Assembly (NCBI GenBank): GCA_021464415.1
Contig: CM038466.1
Coordinates: 25,297,017 to 25,361,016 of the forward strand
Length of the DNA: 64,000 bases
Source: Lonicera japonica
Lineage: Eukaryota > Streptophyta > Magnoliopsida > Dipsacales > Caprifoliaceae
Direction: 5' to 3'
The first letter of the stretch is position 1. The number at the start of each line of letters is the position of its first letter. Below are positions 15,130-27,710 of the stretch, one piece after another. The translations under genes were made by a program, and so were the position numbers. Under the pieces are notes generated by a model. The model saw nothing but the letters and a program-made list of their open reading frames with translations, had not been told where the DNA came from and did no database searches.

Positions 15130-16385
15130 AGAGATGCTTCTAGTTGTTCTAGTGAATGCTACTATTACTCTATTAGAATTGACATTTGGATTTTCTTCTA
15201 AGAATGATCTAGAGAGTAAATTATAATCATTAGAATAACTCTCTCATTAAAAAAAAAAATAAAAATCTCTTGCATAACCATACATTTGTGTGGAAGTTAA
15301 TAAATTGTGAGCATGAGGACCTGCTGTCTTTGTCCAGATATCCAAACTACTGTGCTTAGTGATTACATTTAATGGGTACAACTATTTGTGAGTTAATGAT
15401 TTTTTTTTTAATCAGAAGCAATAAATCTTAATCTATTCTTACGGATGGGGAAAGATTTATTAATCGGCAAGTGGGATTTATTTTGTGAAAATGTAATGTC
15501 TAATTTGTATACATAATATCATAAAAGAAGTAGATATATTAATTATTCGTTAATTAATTTTTTTATATTTTTAATTGCAATAACATTAACTATTTATTAA
15601 ATTTTTTTTATATTTTTAATGCATAATAAAATAATAATTTATACTATTTAAGTATTACAGAGGAAGTAGATACAGTAATTATTTTTCTTATATTCTTAAT
15701 TGTAGTAACATTAATTATTTATTTATATTCTTAGTGCATAATAAAATAATAATTATTATAATATTGGAAGTAGCATCATTTGTTATACTGTTTTTTAAAA
15801 ATGTGTTAAAATTAATAATCTCATTTTCAGTTTGCCATATCAAATAAATTGTATCATCAACCATTAATTAGATTAAAATTAATGTCTTCTTGAAAATAAC
15901 AAAGTAAAAATTGTAAAATTAATTTTAAACATGGGCAACATATATTTTATTTTTCGTATACAATATATTTAAGTCAATTATTTAACAAAACTAAGTAAGA
16001 CAAATACTAGTAAAATTATATATTTATTAAATATACGGGTTTTTAACTAGTTGTTTATGTAATGCTTTTATCAGGGTACAATACTCATCATGTACAGATT
16101 AAATTATAAGAAATTATGAAAATTGGGAGATAAAACTATTATTGGATTAATAATAATAACCTCTAATATAATGATTCTCGTCTTTTAATGATTTCTTCGG
16201 TTTACGAGTTTATCCTTATTCTTTGGATGAAATTACACTTGCCATCTATTTTCACAATCATTTGGTTATCTCAAAACTAGGCCCCGCCAGTTAGGCTGAT
16301 AGGCTCCATCCCTCCTCATTCGATCCGTTTGAATGAATAATCGAATTTTAATTGAATTTGAGTTGGATAAAATTTTAGAGTCAAC
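15130..16385. other. AT-rich spacer with a diverged direct duplication
   Basis: Upstream region of FTSH6, very AT-rich. A block from about 15527 to 15645 recurs from about 15663 to 15755. Both copies contain GAAGTAGATA, then ATAACATTAA-like and GCATAATAAAATAATAATT segments. No gene is supported. Confidence 0.5.
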
Positions 16386-16388
16386 TTA

Positions 16389-16689
16389 GGGTCCGTTCGG
16401 TAGCGTTTTTAGAGACTCATTTTTGTTTTTTGATTCCAAAAAACGGATAAAAATGCGTTTGGTGGGATTTTGAAAAAAATACGAAAAATATTTTGGAGAA
16501 TGAATTCACGTTTAAAGCATAAAACGCAAAAACTCCAAAACGACGTTCTCTCCATTCTTACTCTGGCAATCTTCGTTTTCACTGTTTTTTATTCTTGGAA
16601 AATGTTTTTACTGTTTTCGTTCTCGGAAAATTCGTTTTCTCGTTATCATTTTCTGAAAATATTCTCCGAAAACGTTACCGAACAGACCC
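16389..16689. mobile_element. Tourist-like MITE, family with GGGTCCGTTCGGTA ends
   Basis: 301 bp. The left end GGGTCCGTTCGGTAGCGTTTT and the right end, whose complement is GGGTCTGTTCGGTAACGTTTT, form an inverted pair. TTA flanks it on both sides (16386-16388, 16690-16692). Structure and target duplication fit a PIF/Harbinger MITE. The open frame inside is a by-product of low stop density. Confidence 0.82.
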
Positions 16690-16692
16690 TTA

Positions 16693-18977
16693 AGTTTTGA
16701 GCTGAATAAGATTTTATAGTTAGATTAAATTTTGAGATGAGCTTGAACTTTAAGTACTTAGTCCAAAATCGATCCATTGTGCCCCCTTACTAAATTACGT
16801 CAATGAATTTATTATACTTGCTCACTTTTATTACAATTTAAATCTCATCCCCAAATAGCACACCACCCTTAATAAGTTTTTTAATATTCTTTAATAACTC
16901 TGTCTAGATTACCTCTTTTTGTCTAACTTTTGCCATTCTACAATTTTGATCAAGTGCATGTTTAAAACAGTGCTGATTTTATGCAATGGTATTTTAAAAT
17001 TTGGATTCTATTTAGAATGTTAAAGACATTATATGCTAAACTGTGGTTTATGACTTTATGGGTGCTTACTAATTATTAGTTAGTGCTTTTCAAAATTTAA
17101 AACTGTGCTTATTAATTTATTATGGACCGGCTCGATTCAGACAAGAAGTCCGCAATAATCATGAGTTTTACTTTAATTCGAAGTTGAGTTTAGACATACT
17201 CAAAATAATTCAAACTGAACATGATCAACCTAAAACCTGACTCATAACCCAATTATGCCTGAAACATAATTCTTTTAGACAACTTCGATTTTTTAGTTTA
17301 GCAAGCATACATTATATATTCGGGGTGGGATATATGCATGGCTAGTGATAATCAAATTTAGGAATTCTAAATTTGTGTGGGGCTTTCATTTTTCGAACAG
17401 AACTCTATAAAAAGTAAGATTTATTAGTCAACTTCTTCGTTTGAAACAAGATGCATAACTGAAAAATGTGTTTCTATAAACTCATTAAAAATGTTAGATA
17501 TGTACAGAAAATTGTGTATAAAATATGGTGAGATAATAGAATTGGATAGAGTTAAAGTGGAACCATTTTTCTCGCAATGACAAGGGAGTAGGGACTCTTC
17601 TATGTATATTTTTTGTGAATTTACCAAAAAAATTTTGTGTTGAAATGAACGATGAAAATATTTTTTTTTCCAATTATTAAATTTGAGATTTGTGGTTGGC
17701 TATGCACAATTCTCTCCGTCCAACTCAAGGAATCAGTAGTATAGTTTTCTTTTGTTCCTGTTAACGTAGACGAGAATGGAAAAGGCACCTCAAATTAATT
17801 TGAAAAATTAGAGTAATATCTTTTATAGATAATTTAATTGGTAATAACCTATTTTTTAGTGAGTTGCACAACCTATCTAGCACACGACAAGTGTACATGT
17901 TCTTAAAGGTGGTAGAGCATAAAAGGTTATTTTTAATTTTCTATTAAAAAAGTTGTAGTAATCAACTGTGCGGACAAAATTTAAAGAGTTACTGTAGAGT
18001 TATTTTATATATTTGTTTTTAATCAAAAGTATGTGGATAATAAGTTATTACTAAATCACTTTATGATTAGTGATATTGAAAATATTCTCGATAAAAGTTG
18101 TTAGAAGTAATTTGCTCTATAATGAAAAGAGAAGGAAGTTGTTGTAATTTGACTTAGTAGCTCTCGAGCTAAACAAATAAATTACAACCAAACTAATAAG
18201 TTGAAAATATTTAACAAACTAAAACAATGCTTTGTTCAACTCTTCGGCTCCTTACATCCCTAATTTCAGCCCAGTTTAGTTATTAGATTTAAAATGGGAG
18301 ACATTTATTTATTTTGGTCTGACATCAAAGACAGGTTTGTGGTTCCAATGCTTTTGCATTGTTGAGGTCTTCAATTTTTTTATATATATATTTTTAAATG
18401 AAAAGAAAATAAGGGCGAAAAACATCTTTTTATTGAATCTAAATCGAAGAGTTGCAAAACATCCATTTTGGTGTATCGGTTCACAATTTAAAAAAAAAAA
18501 ACAAATCTATACACCGACAAATCTGAGGTTGGAACTAATAGACCTTGCATTTGATGGTACTAAATTAAAGTTTTCTTTTGACAAAAATGAAAAATATTTT
18601 GAAAATAGAAAAGCAAAAATAAAATTCAAATAATATATTTTATGTCTATTGAAATAATTATTTTAAACTGACAATACTTTTCTAGCACAATAATAGTAAT
18701 ACCGTCAGAAAAAAAGTTTTAGGAATTCAATTTGTATCCTCAGTATAAATTTTTGATTTAGAAAGGAAAAAAAAAAGGCTTAGCTGTAATTATTTGAGGT
18801 CTAATCTACTATTTTTTTTAAGGTGGTGTTTGTTTTATCGCTCATTATGTTGAATTTGATTGAAAAACTAAATATTATGCATTAAAAGATAAGCCCGTTG
18901 TTGAGTGCTTAATTTAATTAAAAAATTATTCTATTGATACCTGTATTCTTTTCATTCGTTAGTTATTTGTATATATT
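16693..18977. other. Spacer without supported genes
   Basis: AT-rich sequence with frequent stops on both strands. A Stowaway-like tip (CTCTCCGTCCAACTCAAGGA) occurs near 17712 without a clear partner. Nothing else could be assigned. Confidence 0.45.
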
Positions 18978-19522
18978 AGGAGTGTGCAGAAAACTAAAAA
19001 TATCGAAAAACCGAACCGAACCAATCAATTTTTCAAGCTTTGCAGTTTGGTTCGATTAAGAAGTCGGACAATCGAAATAGGTCGATTTGGTTATCAGTTT
19101 TTTGATGTATAAAACTGACAAAAACCGAACCGATAATACACTTATTACATTTATATTGGTTCGGTGTATTTAACTAATGAGCTATCTTTAAAATAATATA
19201 GGTTAAATAATTAAAAAGAAATCCCAAAAATAATAAATATTTAAGAAAAGAAAAAGACCAAATATTCAAATAGAAAAGAAGGCCCAAGAGCTACAAAAAT
19301 ATATAAAAAAATTTAAATAATATAAACCCATGGCCCAAAACAATAATTTAGGCCCAAGGTACAAACCGACAAAAACCGACCTAAACCAAACCGACCCGAC
19401 CCCGATAGGTTTTAACTGTTCTAACAGTTTTGTTCGGTTGAATTTAGGCGTAAAATCAAAAAATCGATTCAGTTGGCAGTTTAACCGCTCGATTCAATTA
19501 ACCAAACCGTGCACACCCCTAA
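18978..19522. mobile_element. Inverted-repeat element with AACCGAACCGA interior
   Basis: The left end reads TTAGGAGTGTGCA and the right end is the complement of TTAGGGGTGTGCACGGTTTGG. The interior is rich in ACCGAACC and GGTTCGGT motifs on both strands. Repeats with a GGGGTGTGCACGG tip are common in plant genomes. The superfamily is not certain. Confidence 0.55.
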
Positions 19523-19654
19523 TATAAACCATAATTATAAGAGTAAAAATATAAAATATAATCAATTCAATATTTAGAGTCAAATAAAACAAATATATTA
19601 TTCAAAAAAATTGTCAAATATTTACTATTCAAAATGCAGTGTTGAGCAACTAGC

Positions 19655-20790
19655 GTCGAGGGTGTGTTTGTTTACTTGTTTAAATCTAAAGACTAAAATT
19701 TGGTTATGAAATCTGAAAAATTTGTTCGATTTCTTTCTAAATGTCACATCTAAATATATATTGTTTGTTTAGCATATCACTTCGAAATGTTAATATGACA
19801 ATTTTACCCTTATTTTCTTATTTTATAGAAGTAACTTATGGGCAAAAAATGTATTTTACCTCTTTAAAATTGAACTTTCAAGTGTTAAGAAGGGAAGATT
19901 CTTAATTCATAAGAGACAAAATAAGGAGGATGTATTCGATTTAGATTTTAAAAGATTTTTACGAATTTTTTTAAATGTCATTATTTTAAATTTAAATAGA
20001 GTTTAACATATTTTAAGAAATGGATTTTTTAGTATTTTTATAGATTTTAATAAATTCATTAATTCTTCTAATTACAATACAAACATGAAAGGATAAATTA
20101 TAAAAGAATTTTGATTACAACTTTAAAATAATAAGTAAATTATAAATCACCGCAAACGATTTTGATCGAGTCTAAAAACCCGGTGGATTGGATTTTTTTT
20201 GCCCTTTCTATTCTGTTTTCATCTTCTGTCTAAAAAATTTCATAAAAGTGGAAAAAAAAAAATCAAAGAGGTGACATTTCTATAGTTTTGGAAGAAGATA
20301 ATTAATTAAATAATTAAAATTTTGAAAGCAATAATATAGAAATAAAATATAGGCTTTAGATAGAGTGAATGAAATGTAGGAGTTTAAATAGATTATAGAG
20401 ACAAAAGAATAATACATAGGATTTGAAAGAAGATGATGTTTAGATAGAGGGAATGAAGTGAAAGGATTTAATAAGATTATAAAGACAAAGTAAAAATAAT
20501 ACATATGGTTTGGGAGAAAGATAGAAGAGAAAATCCCTATGAAATCTTCCATTTAAAAAGAAGATTCGTTGGTGGATTTGTTTCTTCATAAAATACTCTC
20601 AAATCCATCAAAATCTATCAATTTATAAAAAAATTCAAAATTTGTTGAGTTTTGAATACCATAAGATTTTATAAGACTGTATTTTTTTTTTATCATAATT
20701 GAATACCACAAGATTTTAAGACTCTTTAAAATTCTAATTGAATATCATAAGATTTTAAAAAACTTTTTAATTTTAATTTGGACCCAGCCT
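19655..20790. mobile_element. Repeat copy A of a long AT-rich element family, plus a second repeat
   Basis: From 19926 (GGATGTATTCGATTTAG) to about 20770 the sequence is clearly related to the split copy at 27604-30006. Chance open frames in the two copies even give similar minus-strand peptides, but this is repeat homology and not evidence of coding. Copy A keeps the left end, while the right terminus is lost or altered. Upstream, 19660-19925 (GGTGTGTTTGTTTACTTG start) resembles sequence at 30120-30300 and may be another repeat into which copy A inserted. Confidence 0.55.
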
Positions 20791-20893
20791 TGGACATTTT
20801 TAATCTTATTTATTCTGCACAAATATTTATTTAAAAATAAAAGTTTTTGTTTTATTAAGTTTATATTTTGGTTTTCGAGTATTAGTTTAAAAG

Positions 20894-22052
20894 TAAATGT
20901 GGCTTTAAAATTTTCACAATTGGTAGTTGGATGGTCGAGTACATGTGGATTAATGGGTACTCGAGATCTGAAAATCGGGGCGTGATAGTTTGGTATCAGA
21001 AGGTAGATTCCGATTTCCTTCGATATGGGGTTATGTGTTATTTGCTTGTTTTTTGTTATGTTTGTTTAGTTATTATTATTTTCTTTAGCTTTTGTTAATA
21101 CTTATTATGTGACTTTGTTGTTTGTTTGAATATTTGTGTTTATTTAGCTATTTTTTGAGGGTATATGCAAGATCATGTCTGTTTGAATTAATTTAAATAA
21201 ACTTTGTTGTTAACCTATATTAATTTATTTTTAAGATGTCTTTTGTGAAATAATTTGATATTTTATACATGCTTACTACTTATTTAGTGTTAAAAACTAT
21301 TTTGAGAAAACTTTGGTAGAATTTGAATTATATATAGACATATTATTTTTGTTTCGATTGACTAATGTAAAATCAATTTCTTTAAAAATGTGAGATGTTG
21401 TGTTGTTCTTCATAACTAGAATATACTCTGAAACCATTATTTAAATATATTTATGTATATATATGTGTGTGTGTGTGTGATTGTGTTACTTCTTAATATG
21501 TTAGTTTATTATATGATGATATAGAACTATTGTTGACTTAATTAAAGTTCTGAAATATTTTGTGCTTGGATTGTAATGCGTTATGTTCTTTTAAACATGC
21601 TTTGATGATTTTTGTAATTTATTAAATATCATAATTTTATCATAAATTAATATAAAGTGTCCATTGATTTCTGTCTAGAATTGATCTTAGTCTAAATTCA
21701 AAATTTAAAAGGATACAAATGTTTTTGTTATTTCTTAGCTTATTTAACCATCGACTAGGCTATGTGATGATAAAGATGTGTTCTTTTGTAATTTAATTGA
21801 AAGTGAAGAGTTATGCTTTACTTAAATTTGGACCTATTCTTTTATTTATTTCTTTTTCATAATCCTTGTGAGTGATCTTGTTTATTAAAAACTAGCATAG
21901 AACTTATATTATTCCATCGTTTTTAGTTAATTAATAATTCACAATAAATTGAGATTATGTAAATGTGGCTTTAAAATTTTCACACCTGGTAGTTAGATGA
22001 TCGAGTACGTGTGGATTAATGAGTACTCAAGATCCAAAATTAGGATATGACA
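20894..22052. repeat. Direct repeat pair, possible remnant of a small LTR element
   Basis: About 95 bp beginning AAATGTGGCTTTAAAATTTTCACA occurs at 20894-20990 and again at 21959-22052. The first copy ends GGGGCGTGATAG and is followed by TTTGGTATCAGAAGG, which resembles the LTR end and primer-binding site of many plant gypsy elements. The 970 bp between carry no coding sequence. The LTR starts could not be found, so this may be two LTR tips left after decay. Confidence 0.45.
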
Positions 22053-22305
22053 TGCAATGTACTTACAATAAAATTGTTCATAATGTTGTATGGGATCATC
22101 ATACAAGCGCAATCCCTAATCCATGATGCATATAATCGTCGGTTTGTATGATATATATAGGGCGAAGCAATGTAGGGTCCAGGAGGGGCCATGGCCCACC
22201 TGGACTTTTGGTAAATTTTGACCGAGTACAAAAGCATGTGTGTGACAGTACAAATATGAAGGGGCGTTTGCAGTAAACTGTATAATTTCGGGGGCCATGT
22301 TTTGC

Positions 22306-22389
22306 AATGTCTTGTCCTATTGATCGATGAAGTAAAAGCAGAATGTCTTGTCCTATTGATCGATGAAGTAAAAGCAGAATGTCTTGTCC
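22306..22389 (+). repeat. 36-bp tandem repeat, 2.3 copies
   Basis: Units at 22306-22341 and 22342-22377 are identical, followed by 12 bases of a third copy. Each unit starts AATGTCTTGTCC and contains GATCGATGAAG. Identity of the copies indicates a recent slippage or duplication event. Confidence 0.92.
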
Positions 22390-22881
22390 ACAGAGAGAGA
22401 GAGCGCGCTAGATTTCAAAGTGTTCCGCTAGGTCCCAATATATGAAGATTAGAAGAAATATTTTTCCGTTAAAAATTTATTTTACCAGAAAGTTCATACT
22501 CTGAAAAAGGTCTACTATAGTATGTTTGCAATTTTACTCCCTCTAGAGGTGGCCATCGTTAGCGGGACGAGGGATCATTAATGGCTCAATGGCCACGGTA
22601 CCAGAAATGCAAATAAGAATGTTTACCTAAAGATGTCCATACTTAAAATACTAATGATAATTATGTTTGCCTTAATATTGGTCAAACTATTCTTCTGAAA
22701 TTTTCAAAAGCAAATCGTCAATTAGGAACCCTAGCTTACCCAATCATTGCAATATTATTGTGCAAGACGAGACGGAGAAGAAAGTAATAAATACTACATT
22801 ATGATATCCTCGTAATATATAATTCACACCTGCCTAAACCAAATTAACAATAAATTCCCCACCAACAGAAAAAGTAGGTAC

Positions 22882-25800
22882 TTAAGCACTCTCCTCCTTC
22901 AGATCAACACTCTCTTCCTCCTTCCACAAATCAGCACAACCATATCTGGCAACTATCTCCTTAAATTGGTCACAGTGTTTACAGTCTTTCTCTCTGCCCT
23001 CTGTACGCGCAAATAGAATGGACTGCATAAAAAAGAATAAAAAATCAGAGAATACAAATCAATACTAATTCCTACTTTGGAAAAGTAAGTCCATTATTTA
23101 GATAGAAGATGTTCATAAGAAAATTCTTGGTAGCATCTTCAAAGAATGTAACATAAAACTCTAAAAATAAAGTTTGTATCATTCAACTGGAAGAAAACTG
23201 TCCTAATTAATAAAGGAAAGTGTTAACTTGTGCAATTGTGCCTTAAGAGTATATGTTAAGAATACCATGAATAGCAACAATATCATTATGTGCGAGAATT
23301 AGTGCCCTATTTAATATGTATTCAAGCTGCTTCTTTTTTCCTATAAATAGGTTGTAAACATGTGCCCACAATGCGCCCATTAACACAACTGATCAATAAA
23401 ATAGCTTCTCAAAGCTTTTCGTAGAGAATATGTACATACATAATCTTTTAGTGTCATCCTCATTCAGCATTGTTCGGTGCATTTGTGCTTGTATGTGAAT
23501 GCATATGTATTAGCATATTGCTTAAATGCATATTTCATTTCAACAGCATTCGGTTCTATATATTACACGAGGAAATGTATGTACCCTCTTTACGAGTGAG
23601 TTATAATGTTGGCACATGCTTTCCCGCTCAAGAAACTTATCTAGGTCTTCTGCAAAAAGAACTCATTCATTCTCAAAGTTAACTGCAAAGGAAGGTTGGT
23701 TAGTATAAGGAAAATGCAGATAGATAGACACTCCACTCCCACGTATCTATTACTATATAGAAAGAGAACAAAAGTCATATTTTTTTAGGCAGTTATGACA
23801 CAAAATTTTGGAGTTTCATTTTTGGCCCTATCTTTGTTATTTTAAGGATAAAAAAATCATTTAGGGGGGCTTTAAACTCAAGTCCTTTAGATTAAACAAC
23901 TAATCATTAACATTGAGCCACTTCCTTATTCATTAATTATTTCACTTTTAGATATATGTGCGTAAAAAGAGACCACATGCACACACATTGCGTGTGCGTA
24001 ACTGTCTAGTATATATATATCATAAAGAAAATAACATCATTGGAAAGGTAATTAAGTTTAAATAACCTATGCTGCTGTTATGGAGTTGGTGAAAATCAAG
24101 CATTCCATTGGAACTTATTCAAGAACATTTTAGCCACCACAACCACCACCAACAAGAGCTTCAACAACATCATCCTTATTATATTTTTATTTGTCTCTCT
24201 TGCCATTATATGTACCAATCATTGACAGATGAAGAAACAAAGACTCATCTTGCAAAGTGTGACTCAAGGGGCAATACCCCAATGTCTAGCCACTACATGT
24301 GGAATCATGGACTGGAGCAGCATATATGAAAAGTGGGGACTTACAATATCTTCTAAGCTTGTCAATGAGACCTAATTCTCAGTAAAGTTGCGTCAGTCTT
24401 TAGGCAGATTTCACCACCCAGGCGCCCACTGGACCAGAGTGTTTGGTAATGAACTAACAAGAGGGAGGGTTTTGCTAATCAAAAACAACCTGTTTGTTAA
24501 TAATCCTAATAGTCACAAGGGTTGTGGAGATTGAGGCTGATAACTTAGCATTGGATTTGACAAGTTTTTCATTAAAAAAATAAAGGAAAACATAATGACA
24601 CACTGTTTTTAAAGAGAGACTTTTCAACTCAAAATTCTTTGATTTCCCTACCGATCGTCTACTTTCCACGGTATTTTTGCCCAAAAAGAAGAAAGAAAGA
24701 AAGAAAATATCCGAAAGAGAGTTACAATATGCAATTACCAAACATCATTTTTCCAAAGAGTCCTTATTACATTCTTCATATTCTGGAAGAACATTGTACG
24801 GGAAAGAATTACGCAAACAAGACAAAAGTCTTAGAACACAAGCAATCATGGTGAACCAATATGAATCAAATAACTCAAACTAGAATACAAACAATATAGG
24901 TTAGGCAAGGGTTCAACTTGGTTCACTAATCAGTTGTTGATGGCTTATACTCCCGATTATACTGATTGCTTATCAAGACTTCGTAATTTACTTATTTTCA
25001 AAATGAGACTTGCTTTCACCTGTGATCATTTTCCTTCAAGTAATAAGAAACAAGCTTCACCTAATGACTAGACACATGCTCCAAAGTAATTAATGTCAAA
25101 GCTCAAAAATGAAAACAAATTAATAACTGAGAAATCTCCATGCATAATCGATATGCACTAAATCTACTACATTGTCTGAGGTAAATAGGTGTCCCAACTA
25201 GCTACAGCCTCGTGATGTTTGTATGTGTGGTTGTTGATATATTCTTCTTGAAATCACTTTACTTACTTTTCTTATTTTTCACTTGGTTTTTGAGTAAACA
25301 TATTCTTCATATAAAACACCTTCCCACAACCCTTAGCCACTGCATGTTTCCAGGTGAGTTATTTGTAGCAGCTTTGGGTTCCAACAACCTGTGAAGATAA
25401 CATTGATTGGAAACCCCCCCCCCCCCCAAAAAAAAAAAACCCCTTTTTTTTCTTTTTGTTCGTTTGTAAGCAGATATGGGCTTTTTAAATAGGACTCACC
25501 GTAAGACCCTCAGCGGCTCAGTCAGAGCGGTCGAGCTAAACAACTCCCATCCCACCTGAAGAACATTTTTGTTAACCCCTTCAAAGTTCCTAACATATTA
25601 GTAAAAGTATTGGAAAAAGAAAAAAAGGAATTTTAAACTCATTCATATGTAGAAGCATGATAAGGTAAGTAATTACGTACATTTGTCATAACCAGAACAG
25701 TCATTCTTTTTCATCTTTTCTTTATAGTAACTACAAATCGAACAACTAATATCCAATTCTTTTGCCTCAGCCAAAAGCTGCCAAAACACAAAGAAAATAA

Positions 25801-27422
25801 AGTCAAATACTCATCACTACTATGAAAAAAAGATTGTAATCAATTTTTCGTGATGAGAAAAACCTCAGGGTGATTTCCACATTTGTCTATAGGGAACAGA
25901 GAAAGTTCAAAAACCATACAAAAAAGGTGGACCAAAGGTCCACGAGAGGATACAGAAAAAACAAAAGAAACAAAAAGAATATATATAAAATTAAATGAAT
26001 CTCATAATGTGTGTATACATATATAATGACCCACATTTCACATTGGTAGTCTAGTGGGGATGTTTTTGGCTTAAACATGGGTTTAATGAACCTAAACAAT
26101 AACCTGGTTTAACCATTTTGAGTGAGAACTTGTTACACATAGTATCGAGCTGACTCGGACCCACTATCGCGTGGATATGAGGTGGTGATTGGGTGAGAAC
26201 CCGAAACTAGTCGACTGGAAAAATGTACCTGCTGCAGTACTTGCTTAAGAGTCCTTCTATCATTCTCGTTCCCAAAATCAAGATCGAGAGAGTTCGCGAA
26301 AAGAACCAAGGCTGCAGTTCTCTCGCATTGCTTGCCTACAAGTAAATTAAGCCAATTATAAATGGGCCATTTGATGAATCAAATATTTATACTCCTTAAA
26401 ACAATAATTACGCCGCCCCCTTGATGCTTTGAGGTTTGTTATTGACGTGGCGTCCCAGAATGAAATGGTGGAAGAGGAAGAGTATCTACCTTTGCACTTC
26501 GGTGTTACACGCCGGTTGTCGTTGAAGAGATTAAATGGAAATGAAGAAAAATAAACTTGTGCCATTCGCCAAATTCGATCCATGATTTGCCCCCCTTACG
26601 CCTGGGTGCGTGAGAGAAAGCCTTATTTTTCTTAGAAGCTCATGAGCTAGTGAAAGGTGATCCTTTATAAACTCATAACTTTTCCTATAAAAATCTAATG
26701 TGGGATTTAACACTTCCCATACCATTTTTCATCTCAAGTAGCTCACTTTGGGTGACAATTTCTCATTTACCGCATATCCGTTTTTAACAAACAAATATAC
26801 GATCTCGATGTACTCATGGAGGAAAATACGAATCTATAATTTTCTTTCACAACCGAGTGTGAAATCCCGTTTAAAATTACCCTCAAAATGGCTCAAAAAA
26901 TGATTTTAATTTCCATTTTTTAACAGAGTATACACGTAAAAGTGTTGATTGTTTTATGTGAATGTATGACAAGTAAAGTATGCGTTGCGTGTGTGAGGGT
27001 GACAAAAGGTTGAGGCGTTAGGATTTGGGCATTAACCGAGGTGTGTGTAACAACAACCCATATATGGCTAATATATTATATTATATATATATATATATGT
27101 TGGACCCAATGAATTTGGGTGAAAGTCAGGATTCTTACAACAATCACAACTCTTCGAGTGATAGCTTACTAAAACATAAATAAATGAATGGTAACAATCG
27201 GAATACAAAACTTAAGAGAAATGGCTTCCCTCAAATGCGAATAAAATCTTGCAAAATTGACACCAAAATTCCATATTATATATATATATATATACATATA
27301 TAAAAAAGAAGATTGGAAACACGATATCATCAACAGCACATCTTCTGAGAGAGATACAAAAGGAAAAAAGAGACATTTTAATAACAAATTGTAAGAAGTG
27401 AGATTGATAAACCTTTGCGCAT
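22882..27422 (-). CDS. Probable small protein with Cys-x2-Cys modules, function unknown (five exons)
   Basis: Proposed minus-strand exons: 27422-27413 (ATG start), 26335-26229, 25777-25681, 23661-23585, 23022-22882 (stop). All introns are GT-AG and the phases agree, giving 143 aa. A TATA-like TTTATAAATA lies about 60 bp upstream of the ATG. An alternative first exon, 26583-26490, also ends AAAG before GT, splices in phase and would give 171 aa. The protein shows three related blocks, each with an LFA motif: ALVLFANSLDLDF and then CSICSYYKEKMKKNDC; LFAEDLDKF and then CQHYNSL; SILFARTEG and then CKHCDQFKEIVARYGC. The cysteines might bind metal. I do not recognise the family. The weakest point is the acceptor of exon 4, which has a poor pyrimidine tract, and an exon could be missing from the 2-kb third intron. 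Confidence 0.5.
24104..24329 (+). CDS. Possible coding fragment with C-x2-C...H-x3-C pattern
   Basis: An open stretch on the plus strand without ATG at its start, ending at a TGA. It is rich in His and Gln and then contains a C-x2-C pair followed 16 residues later by H-x3-C (around CLSCHYMYQ and THLAKC), a spacing seen in some zinc fingers. It lies in the long third intron of the proposed minus-strand gene. No promoter, partner exon or family could be identified. It could be a captured gene fragment or chance. Confidence 0.2.
25412..25450. repeat. Homopolymer run C, A, C, T
   Basis: A run of 15 C, then 12 A, then CCCC and a T-rich tract. Such tracts are unstable and error-prone in sequencing, so the exact length should be treated with care. 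Confidence 0.9.
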
Positions 27423-27475
27423 GCTGGGTTTTCTGAATTATGATCTACAACACACCATCGATGGCCGCAATTCGA

Positions 27476-27485
27476 TATTTATAAA
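27476..27485 (-). promoter_or_regulatory. Possible TATA box of the unknown Cys-module gene
   Basis: The minus strand reads TTTATAAATA, followed about 60 bp downstream by the proposed ATG at 27422. A very short upstream frame (an ATG near 27463 that stops after a few codons) precedes it. Confidence 0.4.
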
Positions 27486-27710
27486 AGTTTCAGCCAATCT
27501 CGATTTCTCTTCTAAGATTATCTAGTCAGTGACCCATATCCAGCGTACACACGTCTGTTGCAGATACTTTGTGGCAAGGGTTGATTAAGGAGGGTGATTA
27601 AGGATGATGTATTCAATTTAGAATTTTATAGATTTTTTAAAATTTTTGAACTTTTTTTAAAATCTATAAATTATTTTAAATTTATAGAGAATCTAAAAGA
27701 TTTTAATAAA

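Noticed and set aside
16470..16700. 76-aa plus-strand frame
   Set aside because: Falls inside a 301-bp Tourist-like MITE with TTA duplications and overlaps its end.
20280..20552. Hydrophobic 90-aa minus-strand frame similar to one at 29397-29789
   Set aside because: The similarity is due to two copies of one AT-rich repeat. Each frame has different breaks and there is no conserved start.
23221..23544. Possible small solo LTR (TGTTAACTT to TTTCAACA with an internal TATAAATAGG)
   Set aside because: The ends look LTR-like, but the flanking five bases (GAAAG and GCATT) do not match, so there is no support for an insertion.
25490..25565. Possible extra exon of the unknown Cys-module gene (GTGGGATGGG start after CTTCAG)
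   Set aside because: It has a good acceptor and donor, but joining it in phase to exon 3 gives a stop after a few codons. It remains possible only as an alternative 3' end.
26595..26730. LTR-like sequence (AAATCCCACATTAG, CTAGCTCATGAGCTTCT) next to the alternative first exon
   Set aside because: It resembles conserved parts of plant LTRs, but no complete ends or duplications could be found. It does cast some doubt on the alternative first exon at 26490-26583.
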